In this document: piece by piece, positions 9,017 through 17,474 of the stretch
Numbering within the stretch: position 1 is the stretch's first letter
Layout: every line of letters begins with the position of its first letter
Source: Granulosicoccus sp036478595
GTDB taxonomy: Bacteria > Pseudomonadota > Gammaproteobacteria > Granulosicoccales > Granulosicoccaceae
DNA: 64,000 nt
Reading direction: 5' to 3'
NCBI GenBank assembly: GCA_036478595.1
Contig: JAZGEF010000003.1
Location: 1 to 64,000 of the forward strand
Made by a program: the position numbers and the translations under genes
Notes under the pieces: model-generated
What the model was told of the DNA's origin: nothing
The model's database searches: none
What the model saw: the letters and a program-made list of their open reading frames with translations, nothing else

Positions 9017-9631
9017 TTATTGCAGGAAATGTCGGTAACCGATGCGGAACAGCAATCCATCTATGTGGTCAAGACCAACCATGACTTCGCCAGATTGAGT
9101 AGGGTGAACCACACCACCACCAAATAGCAGCTCTGTATCACTATTGCCATTTCCTGAAAGACGACTTATGCCAAAATTGCCGTACCACTGTAAGTCAGGG
9201 TTGCTGCCCAATCCATTGCGACCACTAACTATAGCCTCAAGAGCGATGGCGTTAACATCGATATCGCCACCAACAGTGTGATAGCTAAACTTAACTGCGG
9301 TATCAGCATTAGCGAGCACATCCTGCAGCATATAAAAAGCGCCAATACCAAATCCAATCTCATCGGTGTCTTCGATCTTCATAGTCCCTAGATCGGCATA
9401 GGCCATGAGTTGCGGGCTCAGTCGGTAGTTATAGCGTGCGCCCAGGTATTGGTAATCAAAATCATCTATGTCTCCAAAGTTGATACCCAACTCAATAGAT
9501 GAATCTGGCAAATTGTTTAGATCCGCAGATCGCCCATTCTGCAGCCCGGCGATTTCAGCTGTTGCTGATGTTGGCAATATTGCACCGGCAGCCAGCAAAA
9601 TAATGCCGGGAATTAGTTTATTTAAGTTCAT
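9017..9631 (-). CDS. Putative small outer-membrane beta-barrel protein
   Basis: A 204-residue protein with a signal peptide (about residues 1-25, ending ATSATA then E). The mature part alternates hydrophobic and polar residues, with aromatic residues at strand ends (DYQYLGARYNY, LLFRIGYRHFLQ). This pattern, with many Gly and short turns, fits an eight-stranded outer-membrane barrel such as the YfaZ or OmpW-like groups. The last residue pattern is not a textbook terminal Phe. The ATG at 9631 is chosen over an in-frame upstream start at 9652, since it begins directly before the signal peptide. Substrate and function unknown. Confidence 0.65.
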   Translation of the reverse strand: MNLNKLIPGIILLAAGAILPTSATAEIAGLQNGRSADLNNLPDSSIELGINFGDIDDFDYQYLGARYNYRLSPQLMAYADLGTMKIEDTDEIGFGIGAFYMLQDVLANADTAVKFSYHTVGGDIDVNAIALEAIVSGRNGLGSNPDLQWYGNFGISRLSGNGNSDTELLFGGGVVHPTQSGEVMVGLDHIDGLLFRIGYRHFLQ

Positions 9632-9817
9632 AGTCCTTAACTCTTTAAGCAAAAAACAAATCGAATTCGCGCTTGCAATTTACACGCAGCACAAGCTCGA
9701 TAACGTACTGTTAACTAAAGAGTATAGGAGACAATTTTTCAATCTGCAGTAAGGCAAAAAACTGCTCAACAATTGCACAGCGACTGGTCGAACATTACAC
9801 AATTATTGAGCGCTAGC

Positions 9818-11413
9818 TTAGTTAAATACCTGTTCGCGTGTAGCAAGAAACTCAACATCAGGCCAGCGCTCTGTCGCCATCTGCAAATTGACCCGAGTGG
9901 GCGCTAGGTATACAAGCTCATCTGCATGGTCAAACGCGAGTTGGATATCCAGCTTCTTGCGAAAATCTGCCAACATTTTGGTATCCAGGCATCTAATCCA
10001 GCGCGCCTGCTGTACCCCCACCGTTTCAAATTGGCATTCAACTTTGTATTCATCACGCAACCGTTGCGCAACTACCTCAAACTGCAGCACGCCTACCGCG
10101 CCCAAAATTAAATCGTTACTCACGATGGGTTTGAACAATTGAGTCGCGCCCTCTTCGCACAATTGGCCCAAGCCTTTTTGTAATGCTTTCATTTTGAGTG
10201 GGTCTTTAAGCACGGCACGCCTAAACAATTCAGGCGCAAAATTTGGAATGCCAGTGAATATCAATTCTTCACCACTGGTAAAAGTATCCCCGATACGAAT
10301 GGTACCGTGATTATGCAAACCAATGATATCGCCACTAAATGCTTCTTCAACATGCCCACGATCCGCCGCCATAAATGTTAGCGCATCACTAAAGCGCACA
10401 TCTTTGCCAATGCGCACATGCTTGGCTTTCATAGCTTTGGTGTATTTGCCCGAGCAGATGCGTACAAACGCAACACGGTCACGATGCTGAGGATCCATAT
10501 TCGCCTGGATCTTAAATGCAAAACCGGTAAAGGTTTCTTCGCTGGGTAACACCTCTCGGCTAAGCGTTGTGCGTGGTTGCGGCGCAGGTGCGTAATCAAC
10601 AAAATCATCTAGCAATTCTGCAATACCAAAGTTATTAATAGCCGAGCCAAAAAACACTGGCGTTAGATCGCCAGCAAGATACGCCTCTTTATCAAACTCA
10701 TGGCAAGCACCCTGTACAAGCTCCAACTCTTCACGAAACTCCGCGGCCATGTCACCCAGTATTTCGTCAAGCTTAGGGTTGTCAATACCTTCAACCACTT
10801 CGCCCTCCAGCATCTTACCGCCGTGAGTTGCAGAGAAAAAATGCACTGTATCGCGGCGCAAGTGATAAACGCCTTTAAAGCGCTTGCCCATACCAATTGG
10901 CCAAGTGATTGGCGCACAACGAATGTTGAGCATTTTTTCCACCTCATCCATTAGTTCAATTGGGTCGCGACCTTCGCGATCCAGCTTGTTGATGAATGTC
11001 ATAACCGGTGTGGCGCGCAAGCGGCAAACGTCCATCAGTTTTTCAGTACGCGCTTCAACGCCTTTAGCAACGTCGATAACCATTAATGCTGAATCCACCG
11101 CCGTTAACGTGCGATAAGTATCTTCTGAGAAGTCTTCGTGTCCTGGTGTATCAAGTAGATTGATTATGTGATCTTTATACGGAAACTGCATCACAGATGA
11201 GGTAACCGAAATACCGCGTTCCTGCTCCATCTTCATCCAATCCGATGTGGCATGCCGTGCAGCCTTTCGCCCTTTAACTGTGCCCGCTAACTGAATAGCG
11301 CCACCAAACAATAGGAGCTTTTCAGTTAAGGTTGTTTTGCCCGCATCCGGGTGGGAGATGATAGCAAACGTGCGTCTCCTGCCCACTTCATTTAAAAAAT
11401 CGGCGTCAGCCAT
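9818..11413 (-). CDS. prfC: Peptide chain release factor 3
   Basis: A translational GTPase that recycles RF1 and RF2 from the ribosome. About 531 residues, normal for RF3. G-motifs are clear: G1 HPDAGKTTLTE, G2 region RGISVTSSVMQF, G3 DTPGHEDFSED and G4 FINKLDREGRD. Domain II follows, then the RF3 C-terminal domain, with the closing region carrying RWIRCLD. Two ATGs lie at 11419 and 11413; 11413 is preferred because AGG is then nine bases upstream. It lies 18 bases downstream of rimI, so it is probably the last gene of a small operon with rimI and the gene before it. Confidence 0.95.
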   Translation of the reverse strand: MADADFLNEVGRRRTFAIISHPDAGKTTLTEKLLLFGGAIQLAGTVKGRKAARHATSDWMKMEQERGISVTSSVMQFPYKDHIINLLDTPGHEDFSEDTYRTLTAVDSALMVIDVAKGVEARTEKLMDVCRLRATPVMTFINKLDREGRDPIELMDEVEKMLNIRCAPITWPIGMGKRFKGVYHLRRDTVHFFSATHGGKMLEGEVVEGIDNPKLDEILGDMAAEFREELELVQGACHEFDKEAYLAGDLTPVFFGSAINNFGIAELLDDFVDYAPAPQPRTTLSREVLPSEETFTGFAFKIQANMDPQHRDRVAFVRICSGKYTKAMKAKHVRIGKDVRFSDALTFMAADRGHVEEAFSGDIIGLHNHGTIRIGDTFTSGEELIFTGIPNFAPELFRRAVLKDPLKMKALQKGLGQLCEEGATQLFKPIVSNDLILGAVGVLQFEVVAQRLRDEYKVECQFETVGVQQARWIRCLDTKMLADFRKKLDIQLAFDHADELVYLAPTRVNLQMATERWPDVEFLATREQVFN

Positions 11414-11431
11414 GATCATGTGCCTGTAGAT

Positions 11432-11911
11432 TCATACCTGTAAATGCATTGCCATCACGATCGCGTCTTCGCGCCCTTGCTTGGCATCATAGTAGTTTGG
11501 CCTACAACCGATTTCGTTGAAGCCAATCCCTTCGTATAACTTCATGGCCCGTTTGTTAGACGGCCTAACTTCAAGAAATAACTCCGCGGCCTCTTGTGTT
11601 ACGGCAGAGCGCATGACAACCCTGAGTAACTGTAGTGCGAAGCCTTTTGCTTGCTGCGGCTTATCAATACAGATATTTAGCAAGTGCGCCTCATTAGCCG
11701 CGATCTGTAATACGTAGTAACCAATGAGTTCGTCGTTACGCAGAAACTTCATGCACTCGTAGCCTGCAACAATGCAATCTCGAATAATGCCAGGTGTCCA
11801 GGAATACTCGTAATTGCGTAATTCCATGACGTGAATGGTCTCGACATCATCGAGCTCCATTACGTGCAGGCGTAATTCGCTACGCATGTCGCTACCAATA
11901 AGATTGCCCAT
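11432..11911 (-). CDS. rimI: Ribosomal protein S18 alanine N-acetyltransferase
   Basis: A 159-residue GNAT acetyltransferase. In this family RimI acetylates the N-terminal Ala of ribosomal protein S18. Acetyl-CoA-binding region: LLNICIDKPQQAKGFALQLLRVVM, equivalent to motif A with Q/RxxGxG/A. The C-terminal EVRPSNKRAMKLYEGIGFNEIGCRPNYY is the hallmark of RimI. The ATG at 11911 is one base after the stop of the upstream gene. The position before prfC and after a UDG-like gene supports this assignment. Confidence 0.88.
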   Translation of the reverse strand: MGNLIGSDMRSELRLHVMELDDVETIHVMELRNYEYSWTPGIIRDCIVAGYECMKFLRNDELIGYYVLQIAANEAHLLNICIDKPQQAKGFALQLLRVVMRSAVTQEAAELFLEVRPSNKRAMKLYEGIGFNEIGCRPNYYDAKQGREDAIVMAMHLQV

Positions 11912-11912
11912 G

Positions 11913-12521
11913 TCAGTTATGATCTAGCGGGGCTGCCGTCAGCGGGGCTGCCATCAGCGCAGATCGTAATTGTTTAAGCGTTACCCAAGCTTGTCTCTTG
12001 CGTTGTGGCGCTTCACGTAGCATCGCAAGTGACGGTATGCGCCAGCCATCAATGACGCCACCAGGTGCCGCTTGTGTCATCGCTATTGGATCGATCGTAT
12101 CTGCAGCAATTGCTTCACCACCAATATACAAAAAATGTTTACGAGGTGGTTGACACAGCGTCTGCAGACTTGTTTGGCCTTGCACTGAGGCATCTTGCAA
12201 CAAGGCACAGCTACATACCGTAGCCTTCGACATACCAATGGCGCGCAACATGCCATCAAGCAGGGCGTCATCTGCTTTACTCAGCGGCCAACTGTTGGAG
12301 CCATCACGGTTATCGAATATCAATAACAAAGCGGATTCAGTTTCGCCGCTGCAGAGAACGAGCTGATCGCTTGTTTGATCGCCTTCGCTAGTATGGCTTG
12401 CCTCGGCCTCTAGTAGGACTGGCGTATCCTGATCTTGCACCGCTGCCGCATTAGCTGTACGGCGCACCCATGGCACTAGGCCAATTGCTTGCATGCACTG
12501 AATCTGACGCGAGTTATACAT
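11913..12521 (-). CDS. Degenerate family-4 uracil-DNA-glycosylase-like protein
   Basis: A 202-residue protein of unclear function upstream of rimI. Two stretches resemble family-4 uracil-DNA glycosylases: DDALLDGMLRAIGMSKATV, like the helix after the GEAPG loop, and SLAMLREAPQRKRQAWVTLKQL, like the C-terminal HPxxLLRxPxxKxxAW segment. The His of that motif is absent, and I see neither the GEAPGxxE catalytic loop nor the cysteines that hold the iron-sulfur cluster. Inferred to be a UDG-fold relative without glycosylase activity, possibly a binding protein. It abuts rimI by one base, so the two are cotranslated. Confidence 0.55.
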   Translation of the reverse strand: MYNSRQIQCMQAIGLVPWVRRTANAAAVQDQDTPVLLEAEASHTSEGDQTSDQLVLCSGETESALLLIFDNRDGSNSWPLSKADDALLDGMLRAIGMSKATVCSCALLQDASVQGQTSLQTLCQPPRKHFLYIGGEAIAADTIDPIAMTQAAPGGVIDGWRIPSLAMLREAPQRKRQAWVTLKQLRSALMAAPLTAAPLDHN

Positions 12522-12535
12522 TTTCGACGATGATA

Positions 12536-13306
12536 TCAGGAAGGGCTGCGCGGTGATCGACTGCGTTTTCGCAAGCGACGAAACAAGGTGTAAGCCGGCC
12601 CTGAAATGCCATATGTCATGGACGCAATCAATATCATTTTTGGTGGATCCACAGCAGTGGTAACAAACAATAACAGCAAGCCCAGTAGCATCGCAAACGG
12701 AACCTTCTTGCTATCACCAAGATCCTTAAAGCTGTAATAAGTGAATGAACTAACCATTAACAAGCCACCCAGTATGGTAACCAACGCTGCCAGCCAAACA
12801 ATATCAGCACCAGCAACATGAGCTTCCTCAGATACCCAAACAAGGCTTGCTAAACAAGCCGCCGCCGCCGGGCACGCCAAACCTTGAAAAAAGCGTTTAT
12901 CAGCAGTGCCCACTGCCACATTAAAGCGCGCCAAACGCAAACCGCAACAAGCAGTAAATACAAATGCCATTACCCAGCTTAGCTGTCCGTATTGGGCCAC
13001 GCTGAGGCTATCAAGAGACCAGGTGTACATTAGAATCGCAGGTGCAGCTCCAAAGGACACCATGTCAGCCATGCTGTCGTACTCAGCACCAAAGGCCGTT
13101 GCGGTGTTGGTCATTCTGGCGACTCGACCATCAAAACCGTCTAGGACCATAGCAACCAAAATAGCGATGGCAGCCGTTTCGAATCGGCCGCCTATCGAAG
13201 CGATAATGCTATAGAAACCAGCAAACAACGCACTGGTTGTAAACAGGTTTGGCAAAAGATAAATACCCCGCCCGCGGTCTCGTGTCGTAACATTGCTTGG
13301 GCTCAT
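12536..13306 (-). CDS. pssA: CDP-diacylglycerol-serine O-phosphatidyltransferase (PssA type)
   Basis: A 256-residue integral membrane CDP-alcohol phosphatidyltransferase, which makes phosphatidylserine on the way to phosphatidylethanolamine. The CDP-alcohol motif DGxxxRxARx8Gx3Dx3D is seen as DGFDGRVARMTN...GAEYDSMAD near residues 58-83. About seven or eight hydrophobic helices follow. The opening GRGIYLLPNLFTTSALFAGF is typical of PssA. The ATG at 13306 is preferred over GTG 13309. It follows ilvIH on the same strand after a 65-base gap, the usual ilvIH-pssA order in gammaproteobacteria. Confidence 0.88.
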   Translation of the reverse strand: MSPSNVTTRDRGRGIYLLPNLFTTSALFAGFYSIIASIGGRFETAAIAILVAMVLDGFDGRVARMTNTATAFGAEYDSMADMVSFGAAPAILMYTWSLDSLSVAQYGQLSWVMAFVFTACCGLRLARFNVAVGTADKRFFQGLACPAAAACLASLVWVSEEAHVAGADIVWLAALVTILGGLLMVSSFTYYSFKDLGDSKKVPFAMLLGLLLLFVTTAVDPPKMILIASMTYGISGPAYTLFRRLRKRSRSPRSPS

Positions 13307-13344
13307 CACTTGCTGCCTATAGTTAACACTTATATGAAGACCTT

Positions 13345-13369
13345 AAGCTTAGCCACCGCAGCTAAGCTT
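13345..13369 (-). terminator. Inverted repeat between ilvH and pssA
   Basis: AAGCTTAGC at 13345-13353 pairs with GCTAAGCTT at 13361-13369 around a seven-base loop. No T-run follows, so it may attenuate or protect the ilvIH message rather than end it. Confidence 0.35.
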
Positions 13370-13374
13370 CCAGG

Positions 13375-13866
13375 CTATACTTTCAAAGACTTTTCGCCAC
13401 GCGCAATACCCGTTGCACCTGAACGAACGACTTCAATAATATTTTCACTACCAAGACTATCCAGAAAAGCCGTGATCTTGTGATCATCGCCAGTTAGCTC
13501 AATAACATAACTGGATTCAGTGACATCAAGAATGCGACCACGAAAAATATCTGTCATTCGTTTTAGCTCTTCTCGCCCATCTCCGATAGCTCTAACCTTA
13601 ACCATCATAATCTCACGTTCGATAAACTGTACTTCGGTAAGGTCAGTCAATCGAACCACATCAACAAGTTTGTTCAATTGCTTGATGATTTGCTCAATTA
13701 TTCTTTCTGTACCGATGGTGACGATTGTCATGCGAGACAGTGTAGGGTCATTTGTTGGCGCAACCGTCAGCGATTCGATATTGTAGCCGCGCGCACTGAA
13801 CAAACCAGACACTCGTGACAAAGCCCCTGATTCGTTCTCAAGTAAAACCGATATAACGTGACGCAT
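13375..13866 (-). CDS. ilvH: Acetolactate synthase small (regulatory) subunit
   Basis: A 163-residue ACT-domain protein that binds valine and controls the large subunit. It opens MRHVISVLLENESGALSRVSGLFSARG, the conserved first ACT domain. The second domain includes REIMMVKVRAIGDGREELKRM and ends with SGATGIARGEKSL, all typical. Its ATG shares one base with the stop of the large-subunit gene (TAATG), so translation is coupled and subunits are made together. Confidence 0.96.
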   Translation of the reverse strand: MRHVISVLLENESGALSRVSGLFSARGYNIESLTVAPTNDPTLSRMTIVTIGTERIIEQIIKQLNKLVDVVRLTDLTEVQFIEREIMMVKVRAIGDGREELKRMTDIFRGRILDVTESSYVIELTGDDHKITAFLDSLGSENIIEVVRSGATGIARGEKSLKV

Positions 13867-15584
13867 TAAGCCGGCTCCTTCCTTGGGTTAAGGCGCATCT
13901 CATGATGCCCTTTGCCTGATTCGATCATCGGATAAACGTTTTCTGTTTGATCCGTTATGAAATCCATAAATACTGTTCGATCAGTTAACGACAACGCCTC
14001 GATAATTGCGTCATCAACATCACCCGGCTTATCGATACGCATACCAACATGGCCATAGCTTTCAGCTAGCTTGACGAAATCAGGCAAGGCATCCATATAC
14101 GAGTGCGAATAGCGTTTCTCATAAGCGAATTCCTGCCACTGCCTAACCATACCCATATAACGATTGTTCAAGTTGATGATTTTGATTGGCGTGTTGTACT
14201 GCAAGCAGGTAGAGAGCTCTTGTATGCACATTTGAATACTGGCTTCACCGGTAATGCAAGCGACGGTTTCGTCCGGATACGCTAATTGCACACCAATCGC
14301 CGCAGGCAAACCAAAACCCATCGTGCCCAGGCCGCCTGAATTGATCCAACGCCTCGGTTTATCAAAACCATAAAACTGAGCTGCCCACATTTGGTGCTGC
14401 CCAACGTCAGATGTAATGAAAGCGTCACCTTTTGTGGCACGCCATAGTGACTCAACAACCGCTTGTGGTTTGATCACCTCGGTTGACATGTCATAGCCAA
14501 GGCAATCTTTTGCTTGCCACTCTTGTATTTGCGCCCACCATGAATCCATGTCTGTTTTTTCAGGCCTGCGGCTTGATTCTTTCACTAATGTGACCATTGC
14601 ATCGAGTACCTGCGATACATGACCCACAATAGGTACATCAACCACAACGTTTTTGGATATGGAGGCAGGGTCAATATCCACATGCACAATTTTGGCATGC
14701 GGGCAAAATTTGTCGAGCTCGCCGGTTATTCGATCATCAAAACGTGCGCCGATAGCAATGAGCACATCGCATTCGTGCATCGCCATATTGGCTTCATAGG
14801 TACCATGCATACCCAGCATGCCAATATTCTGTTTATCAGAGGCTGGAAACGCACCCAAACCCATCAACGTTTGCGTGATCGGGAATCCTAGCTCACGAGT
14901 TAACGCGCATAGTTGCTCCGACGCCCCACCCAGGACAACACCTCCTCCCGAGTAAATTATTGGGCGCTTGGCACTCAGTATTAGATCTACTGCTTTACGA
15001 ATTTGGCCAGGATGGCCCAGTTCAGGTGGACTATACGAACGCATCTCTACATTATCTGGATAGTCAAATGGCACCTTGATATCAGGTGCGGTGAGATCTT
15101 TGGGTATATCAACCACCACCGGGCCAGGCCGACCAGTGGTGGCTACATGAAACGCCTTTTTAATTGTGCTGGCAAAGTTTTCCAGTGAATCGACTAGAAA
15201 GTTGTGCTTTACGCACGGCCTGGTAATACCCACGCAGTCCACTTCTTGAAATGCATCACTACCGATGAGCCGACTTGCTACCTGGCCAGAAATAACAACC
15301 ATTGGAATCGAATCTAAAAAGGCGGTGGCGATACCGGTCACGGCATTGGTTGCACCGGGGCCAGACGTCACTAATACGACACCAGGCTTACCAGTTGAAC
15401 GCGCATAGCCATCAGCTGCATGTGTGGCAGCTTGTTCGTGCCGCACTAAGATATGTTTTACCGAGTTCTGTTGATACAGCGCATCATAGATATGCAGCAC
15501 TGCGCCACCAGGATAGCCAAATATATATTCGACACCTTCTTCTTTGAGGGCTTCCATAAGCACCTCACCACCAGATAATTCCAC
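13866..15584 (-). CDS. ilvI: Acetolactate synthase large (catalytic) subunit
   Basis: A 572-residue ThDP- and FAD-dependent enzyme that makes acetolactate or acetohydroxybutyrate, the first common step of valine, leucine and isoleucine synthesis. N-terminal ThDP half: IFGYPGGAVLHIYDAL with catalytic Glu in the VRHEQAATHAADGYARSTGK stretch. Middle FAD domain: IGARFDDRITG. C-terminal ThDP half: GEASIQMCIQEL...NNRYMGMVRQWQ. The enzyme's usual GD(G)x~26-NN motif begins GEAS here rather than GDGS. GTG start at 15584 has GAGG eight bases upstream. It is preceded by a long structured leader. Confidence 0.95.
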   Translation of the reverse strand: MELSGGEVLMEALKEEGVEYIFGYPGGAVLHIYDALYQQNSVKHILVRHEQAATHAADGYARSTGKPGVVLVTSGPGATNAVTGIATAFLDSIPMVVISGQVASRLIGSDAFQEVDCVGITRPCVKHNFLVDSLENFASTIKKAFHVATTGRPGPVVVDIPKDLTAPDIKVPFDYPDNVEMRSYSPPELGHPGQIRKAVDLILSAKRPIIYSGGGVVLGGASEQLCALTRELGFPITQTLMGLGAFPASDKQNIGMLGMHGTYEANMAMHECDVLIAIGARFDDRITGELDKFCPHAKIVHVDIDPASISKNVVVDVPIVGHVSQVLDAMVTLVKESSRRPEKTDMDSWWAQIQEWQAKDCLGYDMSTEVIKPQAVVESLWRATKGDAFITSDVGQHQMWAAQFYGFDKPRRWINSGGLGTMGFGLPAAIGVQLAYPDETVACITGEASIQMCIQELSTCLQYNTPIKIINLNNRYMGMVRQWQEFAYEKRYSHSYMDALPDFVKLAESYGHVGMRIDKPGDVDDAIIEALSLTDRTVFMDFITDQTENVYPMIESGKGHHEMRLNPRKEPA

Positions 15585-15693
15585 GTTTACTTGCCTCGTC
15601 TACTGACTGACGATCCCGCGTCAGTTCAAAATTATAGGGACAGCCAAATCGCCGAAACGATGCCGGATGCCATGTTTAATGTCCGAGGTGGTA

Positions 15694-15786
15694 CCAAGGT
15701 AGCGCATCGGTGCAAGGGAAGGCGGAGTGGTGCCCGCCGGAAAATCGCGCGAATGGGTGATCGCGGCGCTGCGCCGACTACCTTGG
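15694..15786 (-). ncRNA. Structured 5' leader of ilvIH (candidate cis-regulatory RNA)
   Basis: CCAAGGTAG at 15694-15702 and CTACCTTGG at 15778-15786 are exact complements and close a GC-rich domain of about 93 bases. Smaller helices fall inside: GGCGG at 15721-15725 with CCGCC at 15734-15738, and CGGCG with CGCCG around 15764-15776. Read on the minus strand it lies about 110 bases upstream of the ilvI GTG, preceded by a TATACT box (complement at about 15817-15822). An RNA motif named ilvB-OMG has been described upstream of acetolactate synthase genes in marine gammaproteobacteria; a match is plausible from context but not verified. No run of regulatory branched-chain codons in a leader peptide was seen. 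Confidence 0.5.
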
Positions 15787-15982
15787 AGCCAGATTGTGTC
15801 TTGCCCCTGAATGCTTCAAGTATAACCAATCGAAGGGTTTACGGGTGTGTCACGACTGGTATGAATTTGAGGCAAAAAAGGCAGCTTCCACGTGGTAAAT
15901 TGGCATAAACCACGCTTATATCATCGAAAGGAACTAACTCCAGCGTCGTTAGTCGCACCCATAGCGCAGCAATAACGAATTC

Positions 15983-17461
15983 ATGTCGCAAAACAACACT
16001 AAATCAACACCCCGCAACCGGCCGCAGCAGCGTCGGCGCAGGCGATGTGTAGCTGTGTTTTGTGGACTACTGCTCAGTGCTGCTGCAGCAGTAACACTCG
16101 CGCAGCAGAATCTCCCCAATATGGGCGAACCTGCCGACAGCACACTGTCACCTTTACAAGAACAGGCTATGGGCGCAGGTTTCATGCGTCAAATCCGCGC
16201 ATCCGTACCCTTGATCCGTGATGTGCAGCTACAGGAATACATTAAAAACTTAGGCAACCGCCTAGCGCTGGCCTCAGGTAAAACAGCCAACACCCAATTC
16301 ACGTTCTTCATTGTCGAAGATAAAGCGATAAATGCGTTTGCGATCCCGGGTGGCTACGTCGGTGTGAATGTTGGGCTTATTGACGCCATGGAGCTCGAAG
16401 GGCAACTTGCGGCGGTTATGGCGCACGAAGTGGCTCACGTCACACAGCGCCATCATGCACGATCCTTCGCACTAGGAACGCGCAATAATATGAGCGCGGC
16501 AGCAGCAATATTGGCAGCGATTGTCATTGGCCAGGCATCACCTCAAGCTGGCCAAGCCGCATTGGCAGCAGGATTAGCAGCAACACAACAATCAGCCGTA
16601 AACTTTACCCGAGCTAACGAAGTTGAAGCTGATCGAATAGGTATTGAAATACTTGCCAACGCTCAATACAGCGCCAGCAGCATGGCAGAGTCGTTTTCTA
16701 TCTTGCGTCGTAAAAATCGCCTTAATACATCTGCTGGCGCGCTCGAATATTTACGCACTCACCCACTGGACAACAATCGTATTGCTGAGGCCCGCGACCG
16801 AGCAAGCACGCAAACGGCTTACGACAGTAGCCAACAAACGGACTATCAACTATTTAAAGCGCGACTAGCGGTGTTGACTGAAAAAAATTCCGGCCAGTTG
16901 CTGCAACGTTTTAAAGCCAGCTTCAACAAGCGACCAGATATCGCCAACACCTACGGCTTGAGCTTACTCATGTTGCGCGAAAATCGGCTCGACCAAGCCA
17001 AGCGTTATACTGAAGAACTCAAAAAGCTCACCGGTCATCACTTCATAACGCAGTTACTGGAAGCGGATCTCCTGTTAGCACAAAACAAACATCTACAAGC
17101 ATCAAGCAAATTGCAAACGCTTATCGAGCTAAACCCAGATCGATACTCGGCAGTGGAGAAACAAATCGCTCTGCTAGTACGTGAACGCAAGCTCAGCGAC
17201 GCTAAAAATCTAGCCAAGCAATATTTGCGCAGTGCAGAGCAAGCCAAGCCTCGCGCGTGGCGGGAGCTTGCAAGTATTCAGCAACAGCTTGGCGATCAAG
17301 CAGCCAGCCACGAATCGCTTGCACAGTATTTTATAGGGATGAACGAATTACTCAAAGCGCAAAGCCAGCTTAAGCTGGCTTTGCGTCATGTCGAAACTGC
17401 ATCGCAAGATGAACTACGACTACAGGCTAGCCTAAAGAACTTACTAAGCCGACCTTACTAG
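15983..17461 (+). CDS. bepA: BepA-like periplasmic M48 metalloprotease with TPR domain
   Basis: A 492-residue exported protease/chaperone that helps assemble outer-membrane proteins such as LptD and removes misassembled ones. The basic start (RNRPQQRRRRR) and hydrophobic stretch to about residue 40 form a signal peptide. The zinc site is HEVAHVTQRH with a downstream Glu in the NEVEADRIG stretch. The protease domain ends near residue 270 and C-terminal TPR-like helices fill the rest (LLLAQNKHLQASSKLQTLIEL). It is convergent with pckA, with 13 bases between stops. The Shine-Dalgarno before ATG 15983 is weak. Confidence 0.9.
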   Translation: MSQNNTKSTPRNRPQQRRRRRCVAVFCGLLLSAAAAVTLAQQNLPNMGEPADSTLSPLQEQAMGAGFMRQIRASVPLIRDVQLQEYIKNLGNRLALASGKTANTQFTFFIVEDKAINAFAIPGGYVGVNVGLIDAMELEGQLAAVMAHEVAHVTQRHHARSFALGTRNNMSAAAAILAAIVIGQASPQAGQAALAAGLAATQQSAVNFTRANEVEADRIGIEILANAQYSASSMAESFSILRRKNRLNTSAGALEYLRTHPLDNNRIAEARDRASTQTAYDSSQQTDYQLFKARLAVLTEKNSGQLLQRFKASFNKRPDIANTYGLSLLMLRENRLDQAKRYTEELKKLTGHHFITQLLEADLLLAQNKHLQASSKLQTLIELNPDRYSAVEKQIALLVRERKLSDAKNLAKQYLRSAEQAKPRAWRELASIQQQLGDQAASHESLAQYFIGMNELLKAQSQLKLALRHVETASQDELRLQASLKNLLSRPY

Positions 17462-17474
17462 GATTGAAACTGCA

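Noticed and set aside
15681..15705. GAGGTGGTACC on the plus strand, similar to part of a T-box
   Set aside because: A T-box on this strand would control bepA, not an amino-acid gene; no specifier loop or terminator is visible, and T-boxes are rare in gammaproteobacteria.
15591..15908. Plus-strand open frame (105 aa) in the ilv leader
   Set aside because: Poor protein composition, covers the structured leader and has no ribosome site. The RNA explanation is better.
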